Origin: Primulina eburnea
Lineage: Eukaryota > Streptophyta > Magnoliopsida > Lamiales > Gesneriaceae
Assembly: GCF_022965805.1 (NCBI RefSeq)
Contig: NC_133103.1
Location: forward strand, 44,499,610 to 44,563,609
Length of the DNA: 64,000 nucleotides
Direction of reading: 5' to 3'
Position numbers and translations under genes: made by a program
Notes under the pieces: model-generated
Told to the model about the DNA's origin: nothing
The model's database searches: none
The model's input: the letters and a program-made list of their open reading frames with translations, nothing else
Shown here: in pieces, positions 13,201-24,066 of the stretch
Numbering within the stretch: position 1 is the stretch's first letter
Layout of the letters: the number at the start of each line of letters is the position of its first letter

Positions 13201-14191
13201 TCCCGGACTTAGAAAAAACTGCAACTTCTCTCCCGGTCGAGGAGGAGGATGGAGAACAAGAGAAGAAACAAGGCCCCGAGTAAGAGGAAAGCTATTCAAG
13301 AGCCGGTCCTTGAAACATTGTCTGTGGAGGAGGAGCATGAGATAACCACCCGCGCCAATCCCCTTCCCGGCTCGTCTATTGGTCTTGTTCAGGGTGAGAT
13401 GCCTTCAAATTTGCCAAACCTCTTTGGCGACGATGTAAGCACGGACCTGACCAAAATGGTGCGGGGTTTGTTTCATCCTATCGAGGTAGATCATCTCAAG
13501 GGACTTCACCTGAACCAGAAGCTATATGAAGGGGTTTCCCGGTCCTTCTCAGTGAGTGCAATTCTTTCATGTTCCCTTTTTATTATGATTTACATAAACT
13601 ATTAATGACTCCTTCCTTGATTAACAGGGCTTGCAGATGCTCATATCTGCGTACGAGCAAGTGGCTCTGGCAGCCAAGAAAGCCAACCAGCAAGCCTCCT
13701 CCACTCGGGAATTGCATGATAAGCTTCAGGAGGAACTAGGCCGGGTGAAGGAGATCCATGAGCATGCCTTTGCCAGGGAAAGAGCCGGCTGGAGACAACA
13801 AGTTGATCTGATCCAAGCGGAACTATCCGGGGCTCGGAAAGACTTTGATGGCCAATCAGAAGTTGCTCGGTTAGAGATGCAGGCTGCCAGGGGAGAGGCG
13901 GAGTCCTCCTGGGTTAGGGCTGAGGAAGCGCAGGCTGCTTTGGAACAAGCACAAATTTCCCGGGAGTAGGATAGGGTGAAGTTCCTGAAGTCTCCGGAGT
14001 TCAAAAAGATGGTGGCTGATAAGGCCTTCGTTTATTTTGACCTGGGCTTCAACAAATGCCTTGAGCAGTTCCAGGAGGCAGGCCTGGTTCCCTCTGATCG
14101 GGAAGATTTCCCGGACTTAGAAAAAACTGCAGCTTCTCTCCCGGTCGAGGAGGATGACGGAGAACAAGAGAAGAAACAAGGCCCCGAGTAA
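10236..14191 (+). pseudogene. antisense extra gene of the Tat element: putative gypsy-type transposon domain plus coiled coil
   Basis: Runs opposite to gag-pol, between the pol 3' end and the 3' LTR. ATG at 10236 opens a Ser/Thr/Pro-rich leader; a one-base shift near 10415 leads into 10442-10912. The domain there has GYHTFFVEQLKSGLRF, then INHLHPNAFRITADTFVLFR, then IFHYFY: the putative gypsy-type transposon domain (PF04195-like). A second shift near 10830 continues in the frame of 10788-11136. A canonical intron (11137-11208) joins a Glu/Arg/Ala-rich coiled-coil exon (11209-11738), and a second intron (11739-11814) leads to another helical segment. The part from 11471 on exists in three tandem copies. 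Despite the domain name it is not a known transposase; such antisense ORFs are known in Tat elements, function unknown. Frameshifts make this copy broken. Confidence 0.8.
11471..14191 (+). repeat. three tandem copies of a 907-bp exon-intron-exon unit
   Basis: Copies 11471-12377, 12378-13283 and 13284-14191 each start GAGGAAAGCTATTCAAGAGC and end CCCCGAGTAA. Each contains the same intron (11739-11814, 12646-12721, 13552-13627). Copies 1 and 2 share a one-base loss (GGAAG versus GGAAAG in copy 3, near 13840) that shifts the frame. Copy 2 also lost one G at the intron acceptor. Copy 3 keeps that frame but has TAG at 13967-13969 where the others have GAG. So copies 1 and 2 are closest relatives, and none encodes the full segment. 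Confidence 0.93.
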
Positions 14192-14472
14192 ATTAGGACC
14201 CCTTTTCCTTATATTTTTGCTTCTTTTTTTATTTTATTTTTCATTCCCGGGCTTCCAGGCACCTTGTAAATATTTTTCCTATTTTAATGAAGTATGTTCT
14301 GTCAACTTTTCTTGCATTTGATAATTATTAAAATATTTCCAAGTGTCATAAAACTCTGCTTCAAATACCCTTGTAGATTTTAATCAATCTTCACCAAGAA
14401 CTTTTAAGTTGGGGGCATGATCCCTTAAACAACTGATTTTGATAAATAATTAGGATGGCCAGGGTAACGTAG
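14192..14472. other. 3' UTR-like spacer between convergent Tat genes
   Basis: T-rich, downstream of the antisense gene stop, with no ORF; presumably the 3' untranslated region of the antisense gene. Confidence 0.45.
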
Positions 14473-14732
14473 GAGATATCCGAGGTGCGGTTCCCTGGGC
14501 CAGGGTACGGGTCCTTGGACATAAGAGATAATTGAGGTGCGGGTCCCCGGGCCAAGGTACGGGTCCCTGGACTTAAGAGAGAACCGTGGTACGGGTCCCC
14601 GCACCAGAGTATGGGTCCCTGGACTTAAGAGATAACCGAGGTGCGGGTCCCCGGGCCAGGGTACGGGTCCCTGGACTTAAGAGAGAACCGAGGTACGGGT
14701 CCCCGGTCCAGGGTACGGGTCCCTGAACTTTG
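14473..14732. repeat. five tandem copies of a 52-bp GC-rich repeat
   Basis: Units start at 14473, 14525, 14577, 14629 and 14681, consensus opening GAGATAACCGAGGTGCGGGT and containing CCAGGGTACGGGTCCCTGG. Spacing is exactly 52 bp. It lies between the 3' ends of gag-pol (minus) and the antisense gene (plus). Tandem arrays in the region before the 3' LTR are known in Tat/Ogre elements and can seed satellites. Confidence 0.93.
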
Positions 14733-14779
14733 TAGATACTTCGTTTGAACAATTTCTTTATTTGATGTAGAACAGAGCT

Positions 14780-15883
14780 TTAAACATAATATTTCTTCAA
14801 ATGAAATGTATTACATGGTATCTTAAGAGTGTGTCCCTGAGAATCTTCAAGATAATAAGCTGCCCCCGAGCTGACTCTTCGAACTATTTTGAAGGGCCCT
14901 TCCCACCGTGCTTCTAATTTACCCACATCGCCCATTGGTTTGACCTTTTTCTTGACTAGGTCCCCAACCTGAAAATCTCGTGATCGAACATGCTTGTTAT
15001 AGGATTTCATTACTCGGCTGCGACAAGCCTCCATTCGAATAGCTACCCAATCTCTGCTTTCTTCAACAATATCAAGCTCAATGGCCCGAGACTGATCATT
15101 GTTGCTCGGACTAGATTCTATCCGAATAGAAGATTGCCCAATCTCCACAGGTATGACTTCTTCTGAACCATAGAACAAGCTGTAGGGAGTTTCCCGAGTA
15201 GATGTTCGTGTGTAGTTTGATATGCCCATAATACACTCGGTAGTTCTTCCACCCAATATTTACATATTCCATGGAGCCGGGCCTTTAATGCTTGCACAAT
15301 GATTCTATTGGTCACTTACGTTTGGCCATTGGCTTGAGTGTAGGCCACTGAGGTGAAGGATTGAACGATCTTCATTTCTTGACACCATGAGGTGATTTTA
15401 TTTCCCTGGAATTGCCTCCCATTATCTGAAATCAATTTTCTTGGGATGCCATATCTGCAAACAATTTTTTTCCAAAGAAATTTCATGACCTCTTCCGCAG
15501 TAATTTTGGCTAATGGCTTGACCTCTACCCACTTAGAGAAATAATCCACAGCCATAAGAAAGAATTTTTTCTGTGCTCAGGCTATGGGGAAGGGACCCAC
15601 AATATCCAACCCCCATTGATCAAAAGGGCATGATGTTGAGATTGGTTGCATGTTAGCAGCGGGGCGATGATGAAAATTAGAATGATGTTGGCAACCCTGA
15701 CATTTTTGAACAAATCGGGCAGCGTCTTGATTCATTTGGGGCACCAAAATCCGGCCAATATAGCTTTCCGAGACAGGGCAGTCCCACCGAGGTGTTCACC
15801 ACAGCACCCCTCGTGTATTTCTCAGAGGACATACTCTACCTCATTCTCTAATAAGCATTTGAGCAATGGGCCTTGACATGATC
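14780..15883 (-). pseudogene. Tat integrase
   Basis: Minus-strand pieces. The HHCC-type zinc-binding part is near 15830-15640 (HEGCCGEH, later CQGC). The catalytic core follows: WGLDIVGPFP near 15620, AVDYFSKWVE near 15550, SDNGRQFQG near 15430. The C-terminal part (15256-14780) has VGDLVKKKVKP and GKLEARWEGPFKI motifs. The codon expected to encode the catalytic Glu of the DDE triad (after ANGQT) is TAA at 15318-15316. Frameshifts lie near 15780 and 15250, with further stops near 15825 and 15580. The enzyme would insert the cDNA; this copy cannot. Confidence 0.85.
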
Positions 15884-17173
15884 GCCTGTATAAAACATCA
15901 TTCAAAAAGACGAACCTGGGTGCTTGTTTTTTGATTTTTGCGGCTCGGGCCCGATATTCTGGGAGCTTGCCATGGACTATATATTCAATGAGAGGAGTCA
16001 TCCACGAGCATCTCTGAATCAGGGGTACTTCTTCGTCAACAGAAAGCACCAACCGGGTGAAACAGAGGACTTCCCGGGTGCTTATATCCGACATGGAGGC
16101 AGGCAATTTGGCTAAGATATCAGCTTCTTCATTTTCCTCCCTAGGAATTTGTTCAATGCTCCAATCGGTAAAAGGGGAAGCCCGGGTTGTGATGAGTCCC
16201 AAATACTTGAGCATTTTCTCGTTCTTGGCCTCATATGTTCCCTTGATTTGCTGTGTGACCAATTGAGAGTCGGAATAAATAATGACCTCTTCTTCTCCCG
16301 ATTGACCTCTTCTTGCAACCCTGCCAGAACGGCTTCATACTCTACTTCATTATTGGTGACCCTGGAGTCGATCCTCAGAGCCAGGTTGATCTTCTCTCCT
16401 GATGGGGCAATCAGGACCACCCCCACTCCACATCCTGATAAATTCGATGCACCATCAACAAAAACTCTCCATACCTCTTCTTCTCTCGATTGAATCATCT
16501 CTATTAAGAAATCTGTTAATGCTTGGGCCTTAATAGCAACTCGAGGTTTATATTCAATGTCATACTCCCCGAGCTCTACAGTCCATTTAACCATTCTTCC
16601 TGAGACTTCTGCGTGTGTCATTTTCCTCTCGAGTGGAGAATTGATGAGGACCACAATTGAATGTGAGAGAAAATAAGGCCTCAGCTTCCGGGCAGTCATC
16701 AACAGGGCCATGGCTATTTTTTCCACTTCACTGTATTTTAAATGCGCTCCTCGAAGGGCGTGACTGACATAGTATATTGGCTTCTGGTCGGCTCTTTCTT
16801 CCCTGACAAGCACGGAACTAACGGCGAACTCAGTGGCGGATAAATAGATCCATAATTTTTCACTGGGCTCGGGTTTTGCCAGAATATGCAACTCAACCAG
16901 ATGCTTCTTCAAGTCTTGAAAAGCTTGCTCACATTTGTCATCCCAGCCAAATTTTTGTGCTTTTCTCAAAACTTGGATGAATGGATAGCTTCTATGAGCA
17001 TACCGAGAGATGAAGCGTGACAGAGCCGCGATCCTCTTGGTTAATTTTTGCACATCCCGGACAGATTGAGGGGAAGACATGTTCATTATTGCTTTGATTT
17101 TTCTGGGGTTGACCTCGATTCCCTGATCAGTTACCAAGAAATCCAAAAATTTTCCCCTTCTGACCCCGAACAC
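15884..17173 (-). pseudogene. Tat RT C-terminus, RNase H and second (archaeal-type) RNase H
   Basis: ORF 17173-16112 starts in the RT thumb/connection, followed by a gypsy RNase H (KLWIYLSATEFAVSSVL, later KYSEVEKIAMAL). After a linker with KAQALTDFLIEM comes a second RNase H (VFVDGASNLSGCGVGVVLI and NNEVEYEAVLAGL). After a frameshift near 16300 it continues in 16262-15822 (PREENEEADILAKLPA). The dual RNase H is the Tat hallmark. The first RNase H has YLSATE where the first catalytic Asp is expected (usually Y-x-D/S-A). Confidence 0.85.
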
Positions 17174-17193
17174 ACATTTGACCGGGTTGAGCT

Positions 17194-17976
17194 TTATTCC
17201 ATACTGTTCAAGGTGACGAAGGTCTCAATCAAATCGTTAATAAAGCAAGAGACTTCCCGGGTCTTGATCAGAATATCGTCTACATACACTTCAATATTCC
17301 GGTCTATCTGCTTTTGAAGACATGATTCATCAACCGTTGGTACGTGGCCCCAGCGTTCTTCAATCCGAAGGGCATAACAACGCAGCAGAAGGTGCCCCGG
17401 AAGTGATAAAACTGGTTTATCTTGATCTTCAAGAGCCAAGAGGATTAGATGGTACCCCTGATAGGCATCCAGAAAGCTTAATAACTCGCATCCAGATGTG
17501 GAATCCACCAGCTGATCAATCCGGGGGAGTGAATAACAGTATTTGGGGCAGGCTTTATTCAGGCCCCTGAAATCGACGCACATTCTCCACTTTCCGGTGG
17601 ATTTTGGAACGAGGACCACATTTAAGAGCCAAGTAGAGAATTGTTCTCTGATATGGCCGGCTCGCAACAGCTCTCCCACTTGCTCTTCAATGACTTTATC
17701 TTTTTCAGGGCCGAAGTGCCTCTTCTTCTGTTTCACAGGCTGGGATCTCGGGAGAATATTTAACTTGTGCACAGCCACTTGGGGTGAGATCTCGGTTAGT
17801 TCCTGTTGAGACCGGGCGAAAACACTAATGTTAGCTTTTAAACAGTTTAAAAAATTTACCCGGGTGGACGCGTTGATGTCTCGGGCTACCCGGACGTGCT
17901 TTCCCGGCTCAATTTCCACCACTTCTTGCTCCTCATCCGCGACAAAATGTACTTCTCTCTCTCTCTCTTTGGCCAT
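17194..17976 (-). pseudogene. Tat reverse transcriptase
   Basis: Fingers and palm motifs are present: KWRMCVDFRGLNKACPK, LPRIDQLVDSTSGCELLSFLDAYQGYH, and the catalytic YVDD in NIEVYVDDILIKTRE. Between them about 35 residues (from DQDKPVLSLPGH to DESCLQ) read as another frame, as if two compensating indels moved the frame out and back. The usual MPFGLKNA stretch is recoverable only in the other frame. The ORF loses frame again near 17200. Confidence 0.88.
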
Positions 17977-18600
17977 CTCCTCTTGACTCTCCTTCCCCTT
18001 CCCTTCCCTTATCGCTTTCTTCTGGTCTACCCAGACAATTTCCCCGTAGCATCTCCGAGAAGAGGGTTGATCTCCCTACCCGTCCTCGTATTGGAAATTT
18101 AATTTTTTGGTGATACGTGGAGGCCACATCACTCATCTCATTCATAGCTGGTCTCCCCAAGTGATGTTGTATGAGGACGGGGCATCCACCACTGTAAAGA
18201 CTGTCACCACAGTTCTCCTTAAATCCCCGATTCCCAGGGTCAGTGGCAGGGTAATTTTCCCCTCAGGGTACACGGCATGTCCAGCAAAACCAAACAGGGC
18301 AGTCTCAACCGCCTCTAACTGATATTCATGAAAATCCATTTGGACCAGTGCCTTTTTAAAGATGACATTGACAGAGCTGTCATTGTCAACAAATACTCTT
18401 AATACATCATAATTAGCCACTCGGGCTTGGATAACAAAAGATCGTTGTGGGGTAGACCGACTCCTCTGAGGTCTTCTGGGCCGAAGCTTATAACTGGCTC
18501 ATCTCTCCCCCTCCCATCAACTTCCAGGCACTCCTTCCTGCTTCTTGATTTCCGAGCCTGGTTGGAATCGCCATCTGTGGACTCTCCCAAAATCATTTTT
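17977..18600 (-). pseudogene. Tat aspartic protease region
   Basis: Protease reading near 18420-18150 with VFVDNDSSVNVIF, where the active-site triad expected as D-T/S-G is D-N-D: the catalytic Asp is kept, Thr and Gly are lost. A one-base deletion near 18155 breaks the frame just before the GRPAMNEMSDV motif, which reads on in 18160-17933. Another shift near 18440 separates it from the gag-PR linker in 18596-18399. Confidence 0.8.
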
Positions 18601-18699
18601 ATTAATCCTCGGCTCGGGGGAGGGTCCTTCCTCTCGGTTTGTCAACTCCTTTCTTCCCGGGAACTCGCTTCCTCCCTTCTGCTTCCACTCGGGATGTCT

Positions 18700-19976
18700 G
18701 TTGACTTCTGGGGAATATTAGGTCCGGGACGTCTAGACAACCAAGGTGGCTGTCTAGACTTATCTCGAGGAGGATGAGATGCTGGCATAGAACGCCTACT
18801 GGATTCCTTCCTCAGAGTTCGACATTCATTCGTGTTGTGAGAACACTATTTGTGAAGGGTGCAGAACCCTCTCTTCTCTGGTCTTGGTGCCCTCGCCATT
18901 GGACTGGGAAGCGGGGATATGTCTGAGATGCATTCTTGAATTTCTCGATCTCGGGCGATTCTCAGAGGTACATGAGAGAAATGTCCCGGACCACTTTTCT
19001 TGTGAGCTCTCTCCTCAGGTTTGACCGCCTGGTCTCCTCGGGCTCTTTTCAAAACTTCTCTCTTTTGGTTCTGCGTCTCTTCCATGTTAATATATTTCTC
19101 AGCCCGGGACAAGAGATCTTCGAAGTCCCCGGGCAATTTCTTGGTCAGGGATCGGAAAAAATCTCCCTCCCACAATCCTTGCATAAAGGCTGTGACTTTC
19201 GTCTCTGAAGCACATGCGGGAACCTCCAGAGCTACTCGATTAAATCGCTTGATGTAAGCTCTCAGAGTTTCATCTTGACCCTGCCTTACTTCAAATATAC
19301 TGAAGGCAGTCTTCTTGTATTTCTTGCTGCTCCTGAATTGATGCAAGAATACCTTTTGAAAGTCTTCAAAACAATGAATGCTCTGCGGTGCTAGCGCTTC
19401 GAACCACCTTTGTGCAGAGTCGACCAGGGTAGTTAAAAACACTTTAGACTTGATCTGGTCCCCATAACAATGCAACATGACCATATTTTCAAAGCGAGCA
19501 AGATGCTCCTTGGGGTCAGAACTCCCGTCATAGTCCTTGATTTTGGCAGATTTGAAATGCTCGGGGAGTGTTTCCTGGACAATGATATCGGAGAATGGAC
19601 AACCCTTTAGAACTTGAGCACTACTTTTAGAACCAACCTGCCCTTCTAACACCTTCACTTTCTTCCTCAATTCTTCTAACTCCTCGGCAACAGTAGGAGA
19701 TTTAGAACCCGCACTTGACTCCCTCTCCTCTTCTCTTCTCTCTTCCTCCTGCAGCTGCTCACGTTGCTGCTCGGGGTGACTGGAATGATGAGTAGTGGTC
19801 TTCTTTGCCATGGCTGTCTTAACAGCATCAGTTATAATTTTGGTCAACTCCTCGGGATTTAAATGGATGGTGGGCGGGGGACCATTAGGTGGGGGGCCAC
19901 CTGCACCAGAAAGACGGGTATTGTTCTCTTCTTGGATTCGGGAAGTTTCTTGATTTGTTCTTCAGGTAGGAGCCAT
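18700..19976 (-). pseudogene. Tat gag
   Basis: The likely start ATG is 19976-19974. Codon 5 is TGA (19964-19962), after which the frame stays open to 18849. Gln/Glu-rich N-terminus with a short coiled coil, then the retrotransposon gag domain (YDGSSDPKEHLARFENMVML, SAQRWFEALAP, FHQFRSSKKYKKT-like, ETLRAYIKRFNRV). The zinc-knuckle-like CTLHK...HNTNEC is cut by TAG at 18848-18846 and the frame reads on beyond. So two nonsense codons in one otherwise intact frame. Confidence 0.88.
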
Positions 19977-20002
19977 ATCAACGCATTAAAACTCAAATTT
20001 CC

Positions 20003-20016
20003 CATAGACGGCGCCA
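20003..20016 (-). other. primer-binding site of the Tat element
   Basis: One base from the 5' LTR the minus strand reads TGGCGCCGTC. TGGCGCCG complements a tRNA 3' end CGGCGCCA, as in plant tRNA-Asp; the match beyond that is partial. Confidence 0.65.
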
Positions 20017-20017
20017 A

Positions 20018-20897
20018 TGATGCAACCCGGGCGAAAAGGAACGGGTCGGGTCGGGTCGGGTCAGGTCGGCTCCAGATTTGATATCAAAATGTTGAAGAAA
20101 ATATGAGTTGGAACCTTGAACTGAACTTCTTTCTTCCCTGAGCGATTTGAGAGATCTGCGAACAAGAAAAGAACCACGTGAATGGGCGCCGGAGGGATGT
20201 CCGACGTGACCACCCCGATGCTTAAGTCAGCAGGGAACTCAAGCAAGAAAACCAATGTAACCAAGTGATGGCTGTCAAATTGGTGTGGAGAGTGGGGAGT
20301 AAATGAACAATAAATGAGAGCATTCAATGTGTGAATTAATATCTGAATAGAGAATAAATGCAATTAAAGAACCTAGTATTTATAGTAGATGATGCAATGA
20401 TGACCTCGTTTTTTGTGTTGAGCATTAATTATAGTAGGGCGGCTGATTATACCCTATTGTTCTGACATGTCAAATCTCATACTAGTCACATCCAGCCCAC
20501 CTCATTTTGTCAACAATTTATTTTACTGTCAGAGATAGGTCGGCTATACACACCCTACTTTGTCGATGTTTATTAAATACAACACACATATCGAAGTGGC
20601 ACGGATAAAATGCTTCTCGGGATTTCTTATGAGGGCCCGGGCATACAACGTCCCGAGGAGATTATGTTCCGAGTGCTCCCATGGCCCGACCTCTTGATTG
20701 ACTACCCACTCCATGAATTATTCACGTTGTACTCTCCTCGTCCCGGGCAATCCTATAACTAGAGTGTTCATCCCATCTTATCGCCTTATTGACCCGGGAA
20801 CCGTCCATGCTTCTGACTCGGGCGCTTTACATGGAAAGTCTCCATGGCCCGGGATATCTCGGGCATTATCCATGACCGGGGACACCCCTGGGTATCA
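20018..20897 (-). repeat. 5' LTR of the Tat element
   Basis: 880 bp, next to the primer site. Against the left LTR it has an expanded GGGTC run near 20045 and a short insertion near 20440, among other changes. Confidence 0.93.
20376..20385 (-). promoter_or_regulatory. TATA box in the Tat 5' LTR
   Basis: Minus strand CTATAAATAC, about 360 bp upstream of the LTR 3' boundary in element orientation, with an equivalent in the other LTR. Position is plausible for U3/R. Confidence 0.5.
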
Positions 20898-20922
20898 TAT
20901 ATATATATATATATATATATAG
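20898..20922. repeat. (TA)n microsatellite
   Basis: Perfect TA run directly abutting the Tat right LTR. It includes the apparent target-site duplication TATAT, suggesting insertion into a TA tract. Confidence 0.85.
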
Positions 20923-21551
20923 TTTAAATTCAAGCCTTTTTAATTATTCATTAATTATTAATTCAAGGGACGTTTAATTCTCGAATTAATCAAAATAAAT
21001 ATAAAAATACCAAAATTTAAAACTTAGACTTTTTTATATTTAATTAGCCCTTGTGAACCATGACAAGACCCCCGTTGAGACATGTTTCGAATTTTTAAAC
21101 CAAGGAAATCCTAGTTTCTCGAACCAAGACCTACCCTCAAGCCATCTTCGTTTTTCACCAAGCGACACCCAAACCACCCTGAGCTGATCCCTGACCAGCC
21201 CTCTCGGAACTCTCCTGGACCCTTAGAACCCTTAGGACTCTAACCCAAGCCCCAACCGAAGCCACAAAATCAGAACAAGCAATCAGCCGAGAACTCCTCA
21301 TGCGATAAGACTATGTTTTCGCGCCTAGGTCTCTAGCCATTGGACCAGCCCCTACTCCAGACCCTTGTGCACCTTCTTAGGACTCTAAGGACCTAACCTA
21401 GCCCAGCCCGAACCCCCTGGCCGAGCCCTTTTCCCTGCACGCGCTGCACACATGTGCGACTCTTCTCAATGGCTCTCGGGTGGAGTCCTAGCTTTCTAGG
21501 ACTCCTTCCCAGCCACTTGTCTCGAGTCCTGGTGTGGCTAGGATTCCTTCC
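20923..21551. other. unclassified repeat-like sequence
   Basis: C-rich, ORF-poor, with repeated phrases such as ACTCTAAGGACCTAACC and CCCTTAGGACTCTAACCC. It resembles the non-coding part of a retrotransposon LTR, but I find no partner or clear ends, so I do not classify it. Confidence 0.35.
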
Positions 21552-21780
21552 ACTACAAGAAAACTGGTTTTTTGCGACACGACATTAACGGCGTGCATTA
21601 AAAGCACGTCGTTAATGTGATTTTTAAGGCGTGCTTTAAAATGCACGCTATTAATGTGGTTGCACCTTACACCAACCACGACGTGCAAAACAAAAATGCC
21701 GTAAATATATTTATCAACGACGTACCGGAAAGTGTGCTCTTAAAGTCTTTTGTTTCAACGACGTGCATTTAGTAAGCTGT
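21552..21780 (+). repeat. CACTA terminus with subterminal repeats
   Basis: The terminal motif is followed by at least six copies, in both orientations, of a short motif of the type AACGGCGTGCATT or GCACGTCGTTAAT (21587-21780). Such subterminal motifs bind the element-encoded accessory protein in known CACTA elements. Confidence 0.72.
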
Positions 21781-23656
21781 AAAAAATCATATTTACCGTG
21801 CACAATGCATGCTGTGAGTAATAGCAATAAAATTAATACTTTACGATTGAGAAGGCACCAAATTCCCAAATAATCACGCCTCTCGTTTTTTTTCCCGATC
21901 AAAACCCTCCATCTTCCTCTATTGTCCCCATCCTTCTTGCAGATCCAAACCCTCAATTGTCTTCTCTTTTTCCCATCGTTCATCGCAAAATCCTCAATCG
22001 TCGTCCCTGCAGGTGTTCTTGTTCATGGGTGTGCTTGTTTGTACGAGTGTGTTTTCGTTTCTTGAATGCATTAATTTATTATTTAATTCAAATAATTTCC
22101 ACTTTAGGATGTTTCAAATTTAAAGTATTTGGGATGTTGTGGTTTGGAGATGGGCCGTTTATGATATTAGTCTTTTTGTAGAAAATCCAATGTTCGCGAT
22201 TTTAATAGCACCGGTGGTGAGACGAAAAGGACTGTGTAGCGTCATTGATGGTTTTAATACCTTTTTTGGTGACTTGAATTCTATAATCCAAGATTTTCGA
22301 ATTTCTACCTTTTGGAGCTAGAGATATCATCTTGGATTCAAGATTCGGTAATACTTTGTGGTGGAAGTTCCAGATTATGATTACTTGTTCATCGAATTTA
22401 CTCGGCAGTCAGTGTTTTGTGAATAATTTTTTTGGGTTCTTGGAATAATTATTTGAAAAATCCCAATATTATTATGGAATCAGATTCATAGTTGGATGGT
22501 TTTGATGTTGTTTTGTTCCAGATGTGATCTACCTTTCTTGAAAATTACGATTAATGATTATCGGGTGCTACATTGACTTGACAGTCACAATCAACCGCTC
22601 ATAAATTCTTGGAGGTTTTGGTTGTTGGTTCTTGTTTTTTACTTTGCGTTTCAAAGATTTTGACTTGCTCAATTGGGAATTCAAAGCTGAGCCCCTTGAA
22701 ATTTGAAATTTCATCTTTTAACCTTTTGATGCGGTAATTAGTCTGTCTTGGTAATTTACGTTCTTGGATTCACATGTTTATATTTCGTTTTCCCTGTGAA
22801 GTTTGACGACCGGATTGTTAAGAGTTATTTAACTTGTCTGTATATTGAAACTTAAAATCTTTAATGTGAAACCACGATACGAATTGTCTCTTGTTAACTC
22901 GTATTATATTGAATTAAACTGTTTTAATCCTCAAGAATGACCATGTATAGCTGTCGCTATGAATTTTCAGGACACAACTCGTATTCTTTTTGTTGCTAAA
23001 CGCATTTTTGTTGTTCCTATGTATTTGATCAGCAAATTGAGTATGCATAAGTTTTAACTAATTTCTTGCAAATTCTTGGAATTTTATGTTGTTGCGTATC
23101 TCTATCTACTGTTTTATTTGGGATCTTGAGTTTTTGTCCATCTTTCCACCGAATTAGATTGTATTTCTGAATTTTTTTAGTTGGCATATTCAGGTTGACA
23201 GGATTTGTGGGTGAACAAAGCTACAAGGATCCAAAAAATCGAGGGCTCTCAAGAAATGTGTAACATCCCAAATATTTAAGGTACTTATAAATAAATTATG
23301 ATTAGATTTTAAACGTAAGTTATAAGTATATAAATAGATATGTAATATACTTGAGGAGAAAAGTAATTCTATAAAATTATTATTTAATATAATTGACTTA
23401 AAAATGAATAAAAAAAGCCAAAATAAATACTCAAGTATACTACATTTCATACATGCAAAAATATACTAAATTAATAAATAGAATAAGCACTTGTGAAAAT
23501 CATTGAAATGTCTAACTATTATATTAATTAATGAAAAATTTCTATTATTAATTAATTTTAATAGCAAATAGGTGCCACCAAATTAACGGCGATTTTAATA
23601 AAAATTATTTGAAGTCATATATTAATTTGAATGTTAAGGTTTGGGCCATTTACGAA

Positions 23657-24066
23657 ATGAATAAAGAATGGATTCATTTGCCTTCAAGACTTGTACCCGA
23701 GTATGAAGATGGGGTTGAAAAATTTCTTGCACAAGCCAAGGACTAAGCCAAAACACGTGACGTAATATTATGTCCTTGCATCGTTGTAAAAATAAGAAGT
23801 ATATGACATTTGACAATGTACATGAGCACTTAATTATCAAGGGGTTCGATTCTTCTTACACGATTTGGTTCATCCATGGTGAAACTGATACCCCACAATT
23901 TGAAGGTAAAGGTAGTTTAGGAGGAGTTCAAGAAGCGGAGGATGAAAGTAGAGAGACATTTCACTCATATAGGGATGTATTTGTCTCATCTGAAGAGGTT
24001 GGACACACTATCACCACCATTTCAAGTAAGCATCAATTCATTGTTATGGATTTTTTAACTGTTTGA
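23657..24066 (+). pseudogene. CACTA transposase-associated domain
   Basis: ATG at 23657 opens NKEWIHLPSRLVPEYEDGVE, followed by KFLAQAKD and a TAA at 23744. Downstream, ILCPC and, one frame over, NVHEHLIIKGFDSSYTIWFI and HGE follow. The order W-I ... R ... Y-x-x-G-V-x-x-F ... C-P-C ... H-L-x-x-x-G-F ... Y-x-x-W-x-x-H-G-E fits the transposase-associated domain (PF13963-like) at the N-terminus of En/Spm transposases. One stop and one frameshift disable it. Confidence 0.75.

Larger units (their letters stand above)
8865..20897 (-). mobile_element. Tat-lineage Ty3/gypsy LTR retrotransposon (complete, defective)
   Basis: 12.0-kb element bounded by LTRs 8865-9725 and 20018-20897, which start TGATGCAACCCGGGCG and end GGGTATCA on the plus strand. 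The flanking 5 bp are TATAT on both sides (8860-8864, 20898-20902), weak because the right flank is a TA run. Gag-PR-RT-RNaseH-aRNaseH-IN read on the minus strand. A TGGCGCCG primer site adjoins the right (5') LTR and a purine tract adjoins the left (3') LTR. The second RNase H and the extra antisense gene near the 3' LTR are typical of the Tat group (Retand/Ogre relatives). At least three nonsense codons and several frameshifts make it non-autonomous. The LTRs differ visibly by indels and substitutions, so the insertion is not recent. Confidence 0.93.

Noticed and set aside
14473..14732. Regular 52-bp repeats resembling a CRISPR array
   Set aside because: No spacers; units are contiguous, and this is a plant retroelement.
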